From Helicobacteraceae bacterium (GTDB lineage Bacteria > Campylobacterota > Campylobacteria > Campylobacterales > Sulfurimonadaceae): a DNA stretch of 5,770 nucleotides. The number at the start of each line of letters is the position of its first letter. Position 1 is the stretch's first letter. Positions 1 to 5,770 of this stretch are shown here, one piece after another. The notes beneath the pieces are model-generated. The model saw only the letters and a program-made list of their open reading frames with translations. It was not told the origin of the DNA and searched no databases. The stretch spans positions 1 through 5,770 of the forward strand of contig JALWKG010000112.1 of NCBI GenBank assembly GCA_027081565.1, read 5' to 3'. The translations under genes were made by a program, and so were the position numbers.

Positions 1-108
1 TAACAATGGGAGCCGTAACAATATAAAGAACGATAATCTAGCTGCTTTAGCTTGAAAGATAAATCGTGTCAACAACAGCGTCTCTCTCTTTTTCGTAAGG
101 TCTACGCC

Positions 109-201
109 GTTGATGCTTCGCATAACAACTTTGTTTCCGAAGTTATAAAAGCCAAGCAGTTGGCTTTTACTTTACGCTTCTCATCTCTGACGCGACAGAG
201 A
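109..201. other. Cluster of consecutive stem-loops, possible structured RNA
   Basis: Four stem-loops lie close together. Bases 109-126: GTT(G)ATGC / GCATAAC with a TTC loop and one bulged G. Bases 127-144: AACTTTG / CGAAGTT with a 4-base loop and one G-U pair. Bases 147-168: AAAAGCCAA / TTGGCTTTT, perfect, with loop GCAG. Bases 184-201: TCTCTG / CAGAGA with a 6-base loop. The first two abut and the third starts two bases later, which is more order than expected by chance. The strand is unknown because hairpins read on both. It could be a small RNA, a leader or a remnant of a mobile element; I do not recognise the family. Confidence 0.3.
147..168. terminator. Candidate intrinsic terminator (9-bp perfect stem)
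   Basis: The arms AAAAGCCAA and TTGGCTTTT are exactly complementary around a GCAG loop. The core is GCCAA/TTGGC, with A's before it and T's after it on both strands, so it could end transcription in either direction. On the minus strand the downstream run is TTTTAT; on the plus strand it is TTTTACTTT. The gene it would serve is not identifiable in the window. Confidence 0.45.
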
Positions 202-237
202 GATCAGCACCAACAGTGCAATACAGGGAGGCACTAA

Positions 238-294
238 ATGCCGAGTCGTAAAAAGTTCAGTTCGCCACAGTTTGATGCACAAGGTAATAACTAA
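238..294 (+). CDS. Possible 18-residue leader or small protein
   Basis: An ATG at 238 follows the purine-rich GGGAGG (226-231) by 6 bases, a strong ribosome-binding-site match. It opens an 18-codon frame (MPSRKKFSSPQFDAQGNN) ending in TAA at 292-294. The preceding in-frame codon is itself a TAA (235-237), so a longer frame here is interrupted exactly before the ATG. The product is basic at the start with no hydrophobic segment, and I do not recognise it. It may be a real small protein, the broken end of an older gene, or chance. Only the ribosome binding site supports it. Confidence 0.2.
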   Translation: MPSRKKFSSPQFDAQGNN

Positions 295-416
295 ACAAGA
301 GAGAGTTAGTAAGTAACCCAAGAGAAAATGGTAAGTTCATAAAAATGAAATCAATCAATTCAACTTAAAAGAAAAACCAAAAATTCAACACAGAATGGAA
401 CTTCAGAACAACAAAG

Positions 417-422
417 TATAAT
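417..422 (+). promoter_or_regulatory. Probable -10 box of the nfo promoter
   Basis: A perfect TATAAT lies 27 bases before the nfo start codon, which would give a very short 5' leader of about 20 bases that still contains the AGGA ribosome binding site at 440-443. No good TTGACA-like -35 box stands at the usual spacing; the upstream sequence is simply A-rich, as is common in Campylobacterota housekeeping promoters. Confidence 0.45.
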
Positions 423-449
423 TCCAAAAACTATCATTTAGGAAATATT

Positions 450-1298
450 ATGAGCCAAAAATTTGTAGGCGCCCACACATCAGCCGCAGGTGGTGTATTT
501 AACGCCCCTTTGAATGCCATAAAAATAGGAGCAAAAGCCTTTGCCCTCTTTACCAAAAACCAGCGCCAATGGGCAGCAAAACCTCTAGATGCAGCAACTA
601 TAGACAAGTTTAAAGAGAACCTTGAATTAAGTGGTATCTTGCCAAAGCATGTTTTACCTCATGACTCTTATCTTATTAATTTGGGACATCCAGAGATGGA
701 AAAAAGAGACAAGTCTTATAATGCCTTTGTTGATGAGGTCGAGCGTTGTATGTTACTGGGTCTGGACAGATTGAACTTTCACCCGGGGTCTCACCTTAAA
801 AAAATCCCGGAAGATGAGTGTTTGGATGCTATCGCTGAGAACATGAACCGTACTTTAGAGTGTACTTCTGGTGTGAGTCTTGTTCTTGAAAACACAGCAG
901 GTCAGGGAAGTAACTTAGGTTGGCGTTTTGAGCATTTGGCACATATTATTGACAAGATCGAAGATAAGTCTCGTGTGGGTGTCTGTATAGATACCTGTCA
1001 TATGTTTACGGCAGGGTATGACATTAGAACACGTGAGACTTATGATGCAACTTGGGCTGAGTTTGAAAAAGTGGTTGGATTTAAGTACCTCAAGGGTATG
1101 CACATTAACGACTCTAAACCACCACTAGGCTCTCATGTGGACAGACACCAAAGCATAGGTCTTGGTGAGATCGGAGCTGACGCTTTCAAGTTTTTAATGA
1201 ATGATGAGCGTATGAATGACATCCCATTGATCCTTGAGACCATCGATGAGACGATCTGGGATAAAGAGATTGAGATGCTTTATGGATTTGAAAAGTAA
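450..1298 (+). CDS. nfo: Endonuclease IV (AP endonuclease)
   Basis: This 282-residue protein is a complete endonuclease IV, the TIM-barrel metal enzyme that cuts DNA 5' to abasic sites and removes blocked 3' ends in base excision repair in the cytoplasm. Recognisable family blocks in order are GAHTSAAGG (7-15), FTKNQRQW (34-41), LPHDSYLINLGHP (69-81), NFHPGSH (109-115), LENTAGQGSNLG (146-157), VCIDTCH (178-184), GMHINDSK (216-223), VDRHQSIGLGEIG (230-242) and LILETI (260-265). All nine metal ligands of the E. coli enzyme (285 residues) are present with a uniform shift of two: H71, H111, E147, D181, H184, H218, D231, H233 and E263. The start is the ATG preceded by AGGA with 6 bases of spacing. 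It converges on the lipase gene and appears to be a single-gene transcript from its own promoter. Nothing suggests loss of function. Confidence 0.98.
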   Translation: MSQKFVGAHTSAAGGVFNAPLNAIKIGAKAFALFTKNQRQWAAKPLDAATIDKFKENLELSGILPKHVLPHDSYLINLGHPEMEKRDKSYNAFVDEVERCMLLGLDRLNFHPGSHLKKIPEDECLDAIAENMNRTLECTSGVSLVLENTAGQGSNLGWRFEHLAHIIDKIEDKSRVGVCIDTCHMFTAGYDIRTRETYDATWAEFEKVVGFKYLKGMHINDSKPPLGSHVDRHQSIGLGEIGADAFKFLMNDERMNDIPLILETIDETIWDKEIEMLYGFEK

Positions 1299-1303
1299 GG
1301 ATA

Positions 1304-1327
1304 TCAAAAAGGGATAACCCCTTTTGA
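1304..1327. terminator. Bidirectional terminator between nfo and the lipase gene
   Basis: TCAAAAAGGG (1304-1313), loop ATAA, then CCCCTTTTGA (1318-1327) form a 10-position stem with one A-C mismatch. The stem gives an A-run, a short GC core and a T-run on both strands. It begins 6 bases after the nfo stop and lies 5 bases beyond the stop of the convergent lipase gene, which is where a shared terminator is expected. The GC core is only three pairs, so it may be moderately strong; the minus strand has the longer T-run (TTTTT). Confidence 0.65.
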
Positions 1328-1332
1328 ATCTA

Positions 1333-3429
1333 TTACTGTTTAATGATCGAAGGGTAAGCCACTTTGATAGCAGCCCCTTGAGAAGATATAAATGAAGCAA
1401 CTTCTGTATGGATCTCTGTTGTTGCTTCACTACTGTATTGTGGATCAAGTGGAGATCGATGTTCACCTTCTGTCAACCTTGAAACAGTCTTTGTCCCCGT
1501 TAGAATATATAAGTCTCCAGATGCTAGTCCTGTTGTGTTGATATCTTTAGCTTTAGTGAACTTAATAAACGGATCAGTTCCAGCCAGTGGTGCTGATGCG
1601 ATACTGTTTAGAATATGTTGGTCACCTGTTCCTTCTGAACCATTTCCTACTGCCTCTATCTCCAAGATCGGAAGGTCGGAATTACCAATAGATATTGTGT
1701 AGTTTGCCGGATCAGCATCTTCAATAATGGTTTGAGATGCCAGCATAAATGATTCGTATGAAGATGTTCCTTCGTTGATTCCAACTGCTGCAAGACCAGC
1801 CTTAATGGCAGGTGAAAATACTGGTGAGTAACGTACGATATCAATGACACCTTGCCCCGGCATAGCTAAAGTAGCTGTTTTAAGTCCAGAAGTCTGGTTG
1901 ATATAACCGATAGAAGAGATCGTACCTAAAGAGTGTGCTAAAAAGCTTACTTTTGTTGCATCAAATGCAAGTGTAGCGTTACTATCAAGGTCAGCATTTG
2001 GAATCGAAGCTTCAAGTTCTAAGAGATCAGAAGTGGTTTGATGCATATTATCACGTGTTGTCATGATATGCTCAAGGTTCATATAAAAGGTACCAGAACT
2101 ATCAATGATACCATCTGGTGCTTTTGCGATTACGTTGTCGTCAGCATCTTCTGTCACAAAGTCAAAGTCAAATGTTCGTTCGATGCCTGCTTTATAAAAA
2201 GGATTTTTAGATACATTTGACTCAGTGACACCATGAAGTGGAAGGTCCATAGCAACAGCAGCATGACAGATAGGTGCTCCTGCAAGTGTCTCTCCGTAAA
2301 CAAACAGGTCAGTACGTACGCGAGTGATACCATGTTGATAGATTACGACAGGCCAGCCTGCACTTGGCATATCTCCACAGCCTGAGTTTGCATTGGGGAT
2401 AAATGCAACAACAGGAACAGTGATACTTGCATTGACTTCAGGTGTAAAGGGACTGCTGTATTTGAACTGTCCATTTAAAGCATTGGTTGGATCCTGTGTG
2501 ATGGATTGTGGCATATATTGTGGCAACCCGGAAATATTACCATCATAGATCTGTGCCTTACCATCTGTTGGGTTTGCTGTTAATCCTAAGATATATTTTG
2601 TAGTAAACCCTTTATTGTTCAGGGTTAATGATGAAGATCCTGCAATATTAGAAGCAATATTGGCTTGTACAGCACCAACTACTTGAGTATGGAAGTTCCA
2701 GATTTGAACAGTTTTACTAGGATCTTTTCCTGCTAAGGCTAAAACGGTCATCATCTGTCTGTTCCCTTGACGGATCGCTTCTAGTGCGGCTGCTGTCTGA
2801 GCATCTAAAGAACCACCTGCTTTCACATCATTGGCTCCTAATGTTAGAGCAGTGGCAATGTCCGGAGCCAGTGCACGACCCGCACTGTCTTTTAGATCGC
2901 TGGTCAATACAACCATATAATTGGTGTTTGATTTAAGTGGCTGTAGTGGCAAGATCACGATATTACTACCACTCTGTGTAGCGTAGTAGTCAACTCCAAA
3001 GGTGAGTTTTGAATTGATTGCAGTTACGGCACCACCCGTCATATTTACATCATATACTTGTGTACCAGTACCAATTGTGCTAGGGTCCAATGTAGCTGTG
3101 ACAGGTGCTGTAATAGGTGCTGTTGTAGCAAAACCAGTAAGTTCATTTAGCTGTTTTTTGATACCAGCATCTGCATCTGTAGGTTCATAAGGGATGTTCA
3201 ATGTTACACCATCAGGATCATTTGTAGATGAACTGTTAGGTGCATACAAGATGTTGTTTGGATAAGGGATTTTCCCCTCAGTAGGGTTAAAAACAGCATA
3301 TCCTGCGATTTTGTCTTCTACGGTATTGCCTACAAGAGAGTCTTGCAGTTTGGTTCCTCTGTCTGTTTCACAACCACTTATGAGTAGGGCTGCAGCTGTG
3401 GCAGCTAGTAGTAAAGTCTTATAATTCAT
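1333..3429 (-). CDS. VolA-like outer-membrane lipoprotein lipase (Pla-1/cef family)
   Basis: This 698-residue protein is probably a lipoprotein (lyso)phospholipase or lipase that frees fatty acids from external lipids. The signal peptide ends in the lipobox ISGC, so Cys20 would be the lipidated first residue, followed by Glu21. The region to about 340 matches the family's N-terminal domain, with FNPTEGKIPYPNN (47-59) and TLDPSTIG (113-120). The alpha/beta-hydrolase domain follows: YQHGITRVRTD (364-374, oxyanion-hole HG), MDLPLHG (394-400), DGIIDSSG (439-446), TTRDN (457-461) and the nucleophile elbow AHSLG with Ser500. Likely partners are Asp603 in GDQHILN and His657 in EGEHRSPLDP; these two are inferred by position. 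Cys351 and Cys388 are the only other cysteines and could form a disulfide. The elbow has Ala where many lipases have Gly. The gene is second in a unit with a fadL, 8 bases downstream, and its ribosome binding site includes the fadL stop. Family assignment is strong; substrate and surface exposure are inferred from Vibrio VolA. Confidence 0.88.
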   Translation of the reverse strand: MNYKTLLLAATAAALLISGCETDRGTKLQDSLVGNTVEDKIAGYAVFNPTEGKIPYPNNILYAPNSSSTNDPDGVTLNIPYEPTDADAGIKKQLNELTGFATTAPITAPVTATLDPSTIGTGTQVYDVNMTGGAVTAINSKLTFGVDYYATQSGSNIVILPLQPLKSNTNYMVVLTSDLKDSAGRALAPDIATALTLGANDVKAGGSLDAQTAAALEAIRQGNRQMMTVLALAGKDPSKTVQIWNFHTQVVGAVQANIASNIAGSSSLTLNNKGFTTKYILGLTANPTDGKAQIYDGNISGLPQYMPQSITQDPTNALNGQFKYSSPFTPEVNASITVPVVAFIPNANSGCGDMPSAGWPVVIYQHGITRVRTDLFVYGETLAGAPICHAAVAMDLPLHGVTESNVSKNPFYKAGIERTFDFDFVTEDADDNVIAKAPDGIIDSSGTFYMNLEHIMTTRDNMHQTTSDLLELEASIPNADLDSNATLAFDATKVSFLAHSLGTISSIGYINQTSGLKTATLAMPGQGVIDIVRYSPVFSPAIKAGLAAVGINEGTSSYESFMLASQTIIEDADPANYTISIGNSDLPILEIEAVGNGSEGTGDQHILNSIASAPLAGTDPFIKFTKAKDINTTGLASGDLYILTGTKTVSRLTEGEHRSPLDPQYSSEATTEIHTEVASFISSQGAAIKVAYPSIIKQ

Positions 3430-3434
3430 AATAG

Positions 3435-3439
3435 CTCCT
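3435..3439 (-). promoter_or_regulatory. Lipase ribosome binding site overlapping the fadL stop codon
   Basis: On the minus strand, TAGGAGCTATTATG contains the fadL stop TAG (3440-3438), the Shine-Dalgarno AGGAG (3439-3435) and the lipase ATG (3429-3427) 5 bases later. The last two bases of the stop codon are the first two of the ribosome binding site, so ribosomes finishing fadL would sit directly on the lipase start. This supports translational coupling and fixes the lipase start. Confidence 0.75.
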
Positions 3440-4754
3440 AAAATTTCACGTTCAGCTGTGCACTGAAGATATCGACGCTGGCGTCATAGTTACCTTTGAG
3501 GGTGTGGGCAAGTGTCGCCTGACTTGATTCAAAAGTGTTGTTGATGGATGTGTCAGGAACGAAAAGATGGCTGTAGCCTAAGTCCATTCCAACGATCTCG
3601 GAAAATTGCCAGCCCATACCTAAAGAGGTCCAAATACGATCATTGTCCGGTATACGTGGTGTACGGTATTCTGCACTTTTAACGGCTTTTTGATCATACG
3701 CAAGACCCACTCTGAAAACGATGGCTTTATCTAGATGATAACGACCACCTAGAGCAGCGCGCCACTGGTCTTGGTAGTTCTCAGTGGTGACAGAGTCAGG
3801 CTGTTGCGGGTTATCGTATTTTATACGTAACTCTTCAAAAACACTCCAGTTAGTCCATGTGACATCTGCCATAAGATCAAAGTCACTGAAGTTCTGGAAA
3901 AGACTGAGTGATGCACTTGCCGGAAGCTCAACTGTAGAGTAAAGTGTCGTATCAGTGAAAATTCCTGTACTGACGATAGGCCCAGATGCAGCGTTCATGG
4001 TGAAGTCCGCATCACCTTTAACATCATGGCTTATACCTGAACGATAGGCAATCGCGATACGTGTTGTCTCTTGTGGTTCATAAACTAGACCAACATTCCA
4101 ACCGTATGAGAGGCTATCTGTGTTGTCACCGGTAAGTGAAGCGAAACTGTCTGCGCTGTTAGGTGAACCAATTAACGCTCCAGTATCTATGGCACTTGTC
4201 AAGGTTACATCTACATATTGAAGACTCACGCCGGCACCAATACTCCACTGTTCATTAATACGCCAAGCAATGGCTGGGTTAAAGTTGATGGTTGTTAGCT
4301 CTGTGTCAACAGCATGGTAGCGACCAACCCAGTCATCATCATACTTGGTCCCCAAACCAAAAGGTGCATTGAGACTCACACCGAGATAGATGCTATCGGT
4401 GACTTGCCCCACATAATAGAGGTTAGGGACAAAAGCATTTTTACCCCCTTGAGAGTCTGGACCGGAGAGTGCAGAACCATCTGCATTGGTCGAACCGTTG
4501 TTGGTAAAGTCAGCAGTAGGGACAATAAGGTGTCCGGCGACTACAGCGTTTTGACCTTTTAGAAGTGTCATGGAAGCGGGGTTGAACCAGACAGTAGAGG
4601 CATCTTCACCTGCTGCACCACCACTGGAAAAAGCAGACCCCATACCTGAGGCAGAATTCTCAATAATAGCAAAACCGGCAGCATGAACCATGCTTGTAGT
4701 AAGTACCGATGCAGCTATAACTGAGCGTAAAAGTTTTGGTCTTGTGATCGACAT
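3438..4754 (-). CDS. FadL/OmpP1-family outer-membrane fatty-acid transporter
   Basis: This 438-residue protein is a FadL-type 14-strand beta-barrel that lets long-chain fatty acids or other hydrophobic compounds cross the outer membrane. A signal peptide (basic N-region, hydrophobic 11-22) is likely cleaved after VHA at 25, giving a mature start AGFAIIENSASGMG very like the AGFQLNEFSSSGLG of E. coli FadL. The hatch motif NPA is at 58-60. Further family signatures are APFGLGTKY (130-138), WVGRYHAVDTELTTINFNPAIAW (142-164) and the strand-rich C-terminus ending in LNVKF, with terminal Phe as expected for barrel assembly. There are no cysteines. I chose the ATG at 4754 because AGGAG (4765-4761) precedes it by 6 bases and it starts directly at the signal peptide; an in-frame ATG at 4796 would add 14 residues but has no ribosome binding site. 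It is first in a two-gene unit with the lipase, which suggests it takes up the released fatty acids. Confidence 0.93.
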   Translation of the reverse strand: MSITRPKLLRSVIAASVLTTSMVHAAGFAIIENSASGMGSAFSSGGAAGEDASTVWFNPASMTLLKGQNAVVAGHLIVPTADFTNNGSTNADGSALSGPDSQGGKNAFVPNLYYVGQVTDSIYLGVSLNAPFGLGTKYDDDWVGRYHAVDTELTTINFNPAIAWRINEQWSIGAGVSLQYVDVTLTSAIDTGALIGSPNSADSFASLTGDNTDSLSYGWNVGLVYEPQETTRIAIAYRSGISHDVKGDADFTMNAASGPIVSTGIFTDTTLYSTVELPASASLSLFQNFSDFDLMADVTWTNWSVFEELRIKYDNPQQPDSVTTENYQDQWRAALGGRYHLDKAIVFRVGLAYDQKAVKSAEYRTPRIPDNDRIWTSLGMGWQFSEIVGMDLGYSHLFVPDTSINNTFESSQATLAHTLKGNYDASVDIFSAQLNVKF

Positions 4755-4785
4755 GTAACACTCCTGTTGCAAAAATATAACCTTT

Positions 4786-4791
4786 ACTATA
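4786..4791 (-). promoter_or_regulatory. Possible -10 box for the fadL-lipase unit
   Basis: On the minus strand TATAGT (5 of 6 to TATAAT) stands about 32 bases before the fadL start codon, which would leave a leader of about 25 bases containing the AGGAG site. The -35 position reads GCCCTT, a poor match, so this is a tentative call; other A/T-rich hexamers nearby (for example around 4774-4779) could serve instead. Confidence 0.3.
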
Positions 4792-4912
4792 GACATGGTG
4801 GTATTAAAAAGGGCTAAATCTAACGAAAATTATTAATATTACGTTTACAATGTGTTAACTTAGCAAAAAAGTGGGCTCAATATAGAAGAAATATTTAGTT
4901 ATTAAAGAAAGT

Positions 4913-4918
4913 TATAAT
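4913..4918 (+). promoter_or_regulatory. Probable -10 box for the rightward fadL-type gene
   Basis: A perfect TATAAT is embedded in A/T-rich sequence with no clear -35 box. Transcription would start near 4925 and give a leader of about 70 bases, long enough for control in the leader. The gene's ribosome binding site AGGAG (4986-4990) is 5 bases before the ATG. Confidence 0.45.
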
Positions 4919-4995
4919 ATAAGTATGGCAGAATAGACGCATTCTACTGTGTATAGCCTCTTAAAGAGAATGATCCCCAGTACTTAGGAGAACTA

Positions 4996-5770
4996 ATGAA
5001 AAAACTACTATTGATCTCTGTTACAGCAGCAACAACGCTTATAGCGTCAGGATATAAGATCCCTGAACAGTCCTTAAATGCTACGGCATTAGCCGGTGCA
5101 TATGTTTCAAATGCATCAACTGCAGATGCTGCTTACTACAATCCGGCGAACATGGCGTTTATGAGTGAAGATAAACAACTTGAACTCAACTTGATGTATA
5201 TTCATCTTAACCCGACTGACTTCGAAGGGTCTGCAGGTGGGGTACCATCGCATACTGCTCAAAGCACATCAGAAGATTTTGTACTACCGCAAATCTATCT
5301 TGTGAGTGCACCTATTGGTGAAGATGAAGATGTACGTATGGGTCTTTCTGTAAATGCTCCTGCCGGCTTGTCTAAACAGTGGCCAGAAGGGATAGAAGCA
5401 AATATGGCAAAAGAATTTACTCTGAAAGTCATCGAGGTCAACCCAACGTTGTCATATAGACTTATGGATAATCTCTCCATAGCTGGCGGTATACGTTTTG
5501 TCTATTCAGAAGGTGTTGTCAAAACAGCAGCAGGTGGCGGTAACCTAGATTTAACAGGTGATAGCTGGGATCTGGGATACAACCTTGCCTTAGCTTATAA
5601 ACCACTCGATATGTGGGCAATGGCATTAACATATCGCTCGGATGTTGAGTTGACTGAAGAAGGTGGAAATACTTTTATACATCCGCAGTATGGCCAAGTG
5701 ACAACACCGGCAAGTGTGTCAGTACCATTGCCCGGAACACTAACTCTTGCCACTGATGTCGATGTGACAG
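4996..5770 (+). CDS. Second FadL/OmpP1-family transporter, cut by window edge
   Basis: Only the first 258 codons are visible; the frame is open to the right edge, and family members are usually 400-450 residues. The start is the ATG preceded by AGGAG with 5 bases of spacing. A signal peptide (MKKLLLIS..., hydrophobic to about 17) is probably cleaved after IAS at 18, giving a mature GYKIPEQSLNATALAGAYVS. Family marks are the hatch motif YYNPANMAF with NPA at 49-51, VNAPAGLSKQW (119-129), EVNPTLSYRL (147-156) and alternating barrel strands such as LSIAGGIRFVYSEG (160-173). The mature start GYKIPEQS is the type I associate with Campylobacterota FadL proteins and differs clearly from the AGF-type neighbour, so the two are not a recent duplication. 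It is transcribed away from the fadL-lipase pair. The substrate is unknown; fatty acids or hydrocarbons are both possible for this family. Confidence 0.9.
   Translation, partial: MKKLLLISVTAATTLIASGYKIPEQSLNATALAGAYVSNASTADAAYYNPANMAFMSEDKQLELNLMYIHLNPTDFEGSAGGVPSHTAQSTSEDFVLPQIYLVSAPIGEDEDVRMGLSVNAPAGLSKQWPEGIEANMAKEFTLKVIEVNPTLSYRLMDNLSIAGGIRFVYSEGVVKTAAGGGNLDLTGDSWDLGYNLALAYKPLDMWAMALTYRSDVELTEEGGNTFIHPQYGQVTTPASVSVPLPGTLTLATDVDVT

Larger units (their letters stand above)
1..449. other. Left-end region with no identifiable gene
   Basis: No open frame here gives a protein I recognise. The first ~300 bases are mixed in composition and rich in small inverted repeats (109-126, 127-144, 147-168, 184-201). 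Bases 300-449 are strongly A-rich on the + strand and look like ordinary upstream sequence of nfo. Frame +1 is open from 37 to 237, but it has no ATG with a ribosome binding site and its Gln/Ser/Cys/Arg-rich translation does not look like a protein. Frame -1 is open from 123 to the left edge. I found no T-loop, CCA end or rRNA-like core that would make this a tRNA, tmRNA or rRNA. The stretch could hold a small structured RNA or the remains of an older gene. Confidence 0.6.
4755..4995. promoter_or_regulatory. Divergent promoter region between two fadL-type genes
   Basis: These 241 A/T-rich bases separate the start codons of two FadL-family genes pointing away from each other, so both promoters must lie here unless an operon starts elsewhere. 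A near repeat, GTTTAC then GTTAAC spaced by AATGT, lies around 4843-4859, and a small stem-loop AGAAT/ATTCT sits at 4930-4945 in the predicted leader of the rightward gene. I see no operator that I can assign to a named regulator. Confidence 0.6.

Noticed and set aside
14..55. A tmRNA-like tag reading frame (RNNIKNDNLAALA then stop)
   Set aside because: The wording resembles a proteolysis tag, but the 3' side lacks a tRNA-like T-arm (GGTTCRA) and CCA end, and the sequence ends LAALA rather than the usual ALAA/AKAA.
37..237. Open frame on the plus strand (61 codons from a TTG at 52)
   Set aside because: No ribosome binding site before the TTG, a translation rich in Gln, Ser, Cys and Arg with no recognisable motif, and it runs through the stem-loop cluster.
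1194..1466. Open frame of 90 codons on the minus strand across the nfo/lipase junction
   Set aside because: It overlaps the ends of two well-supported genes in another frame and crosses their shared terminator; it is a shadow frame.
4755..4796. Upstream in-frame ATG extending the minus-strand fadL by 14 residues
   Set aside because: No ribosome binding site precedes it, it would place a hydrophobic extension before a normal signal peptide, and the AGGAG site lies inside the extension just before the better start.
4843..4859. GTTTAC/GTTAAC near repeat as a regulator binding site
   Set aside because: The two hexamers differ and the surrounding sequence is A/T-rich, so the match could be chance; no named operator fits.

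Overview
The window holds four recognisable protein genes plus a gene-poor left end. Moderate to low GC, short A/T-rich promoters and an outer-membrane protein with the mature start GYKIPEQSLN suggest a Gram-negative bacterium, most likely of the Campylobacterota (Sulfurovum/Sulfurimonas/Arcobacter type). This is inferred from protein style only; no rRNA or tRNA is present to confirm it.

Layout. Bases 1-449 contain no gene I can name. About 110-205 is packed with short inverted repeats, including a perfect 9-bp stem that looks like an intrinsic terminator, and 300-449 is A-rich and carries the likely nfo promoter. Bases 450-1298 (+) encode endonuclease IV (Nfo), with all nine metal ligands present. 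A short two-way terminator lies between the convergent nfo and the lipase gene. Bases 4754 down to 1333 (-) hold a two-gene unit: a FadL/OmpP1-type outer-membrane fatty-acid channel, then a lipoprotein lipase of the VolA / Pla-1/cef family. The stop codon of the first gene is part of the ribosome binding site of the second. A 241-base divergent spacer follows, and from 4996 (+) a second, different FadL-family channel runs off the right edge.

How the genes work together. The lipoprotein lipase probably sits on the outer membrane and releases fatty acids from external (lyso)phospholipids or other esters. The co-transcribed FadL channel would then carry the acids inward. This matches the VolA-FadL arrangement described in Vibrio cholerae. 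The second FadL may share the region's role or take a different hydrophobic substrate. Nfo is a DNA-repair neighbour with no evident functional link. The most notable point is the tightly coupled fadL-volA pair next to a second divergent fadL in what looks like a campylobacterotal genome.
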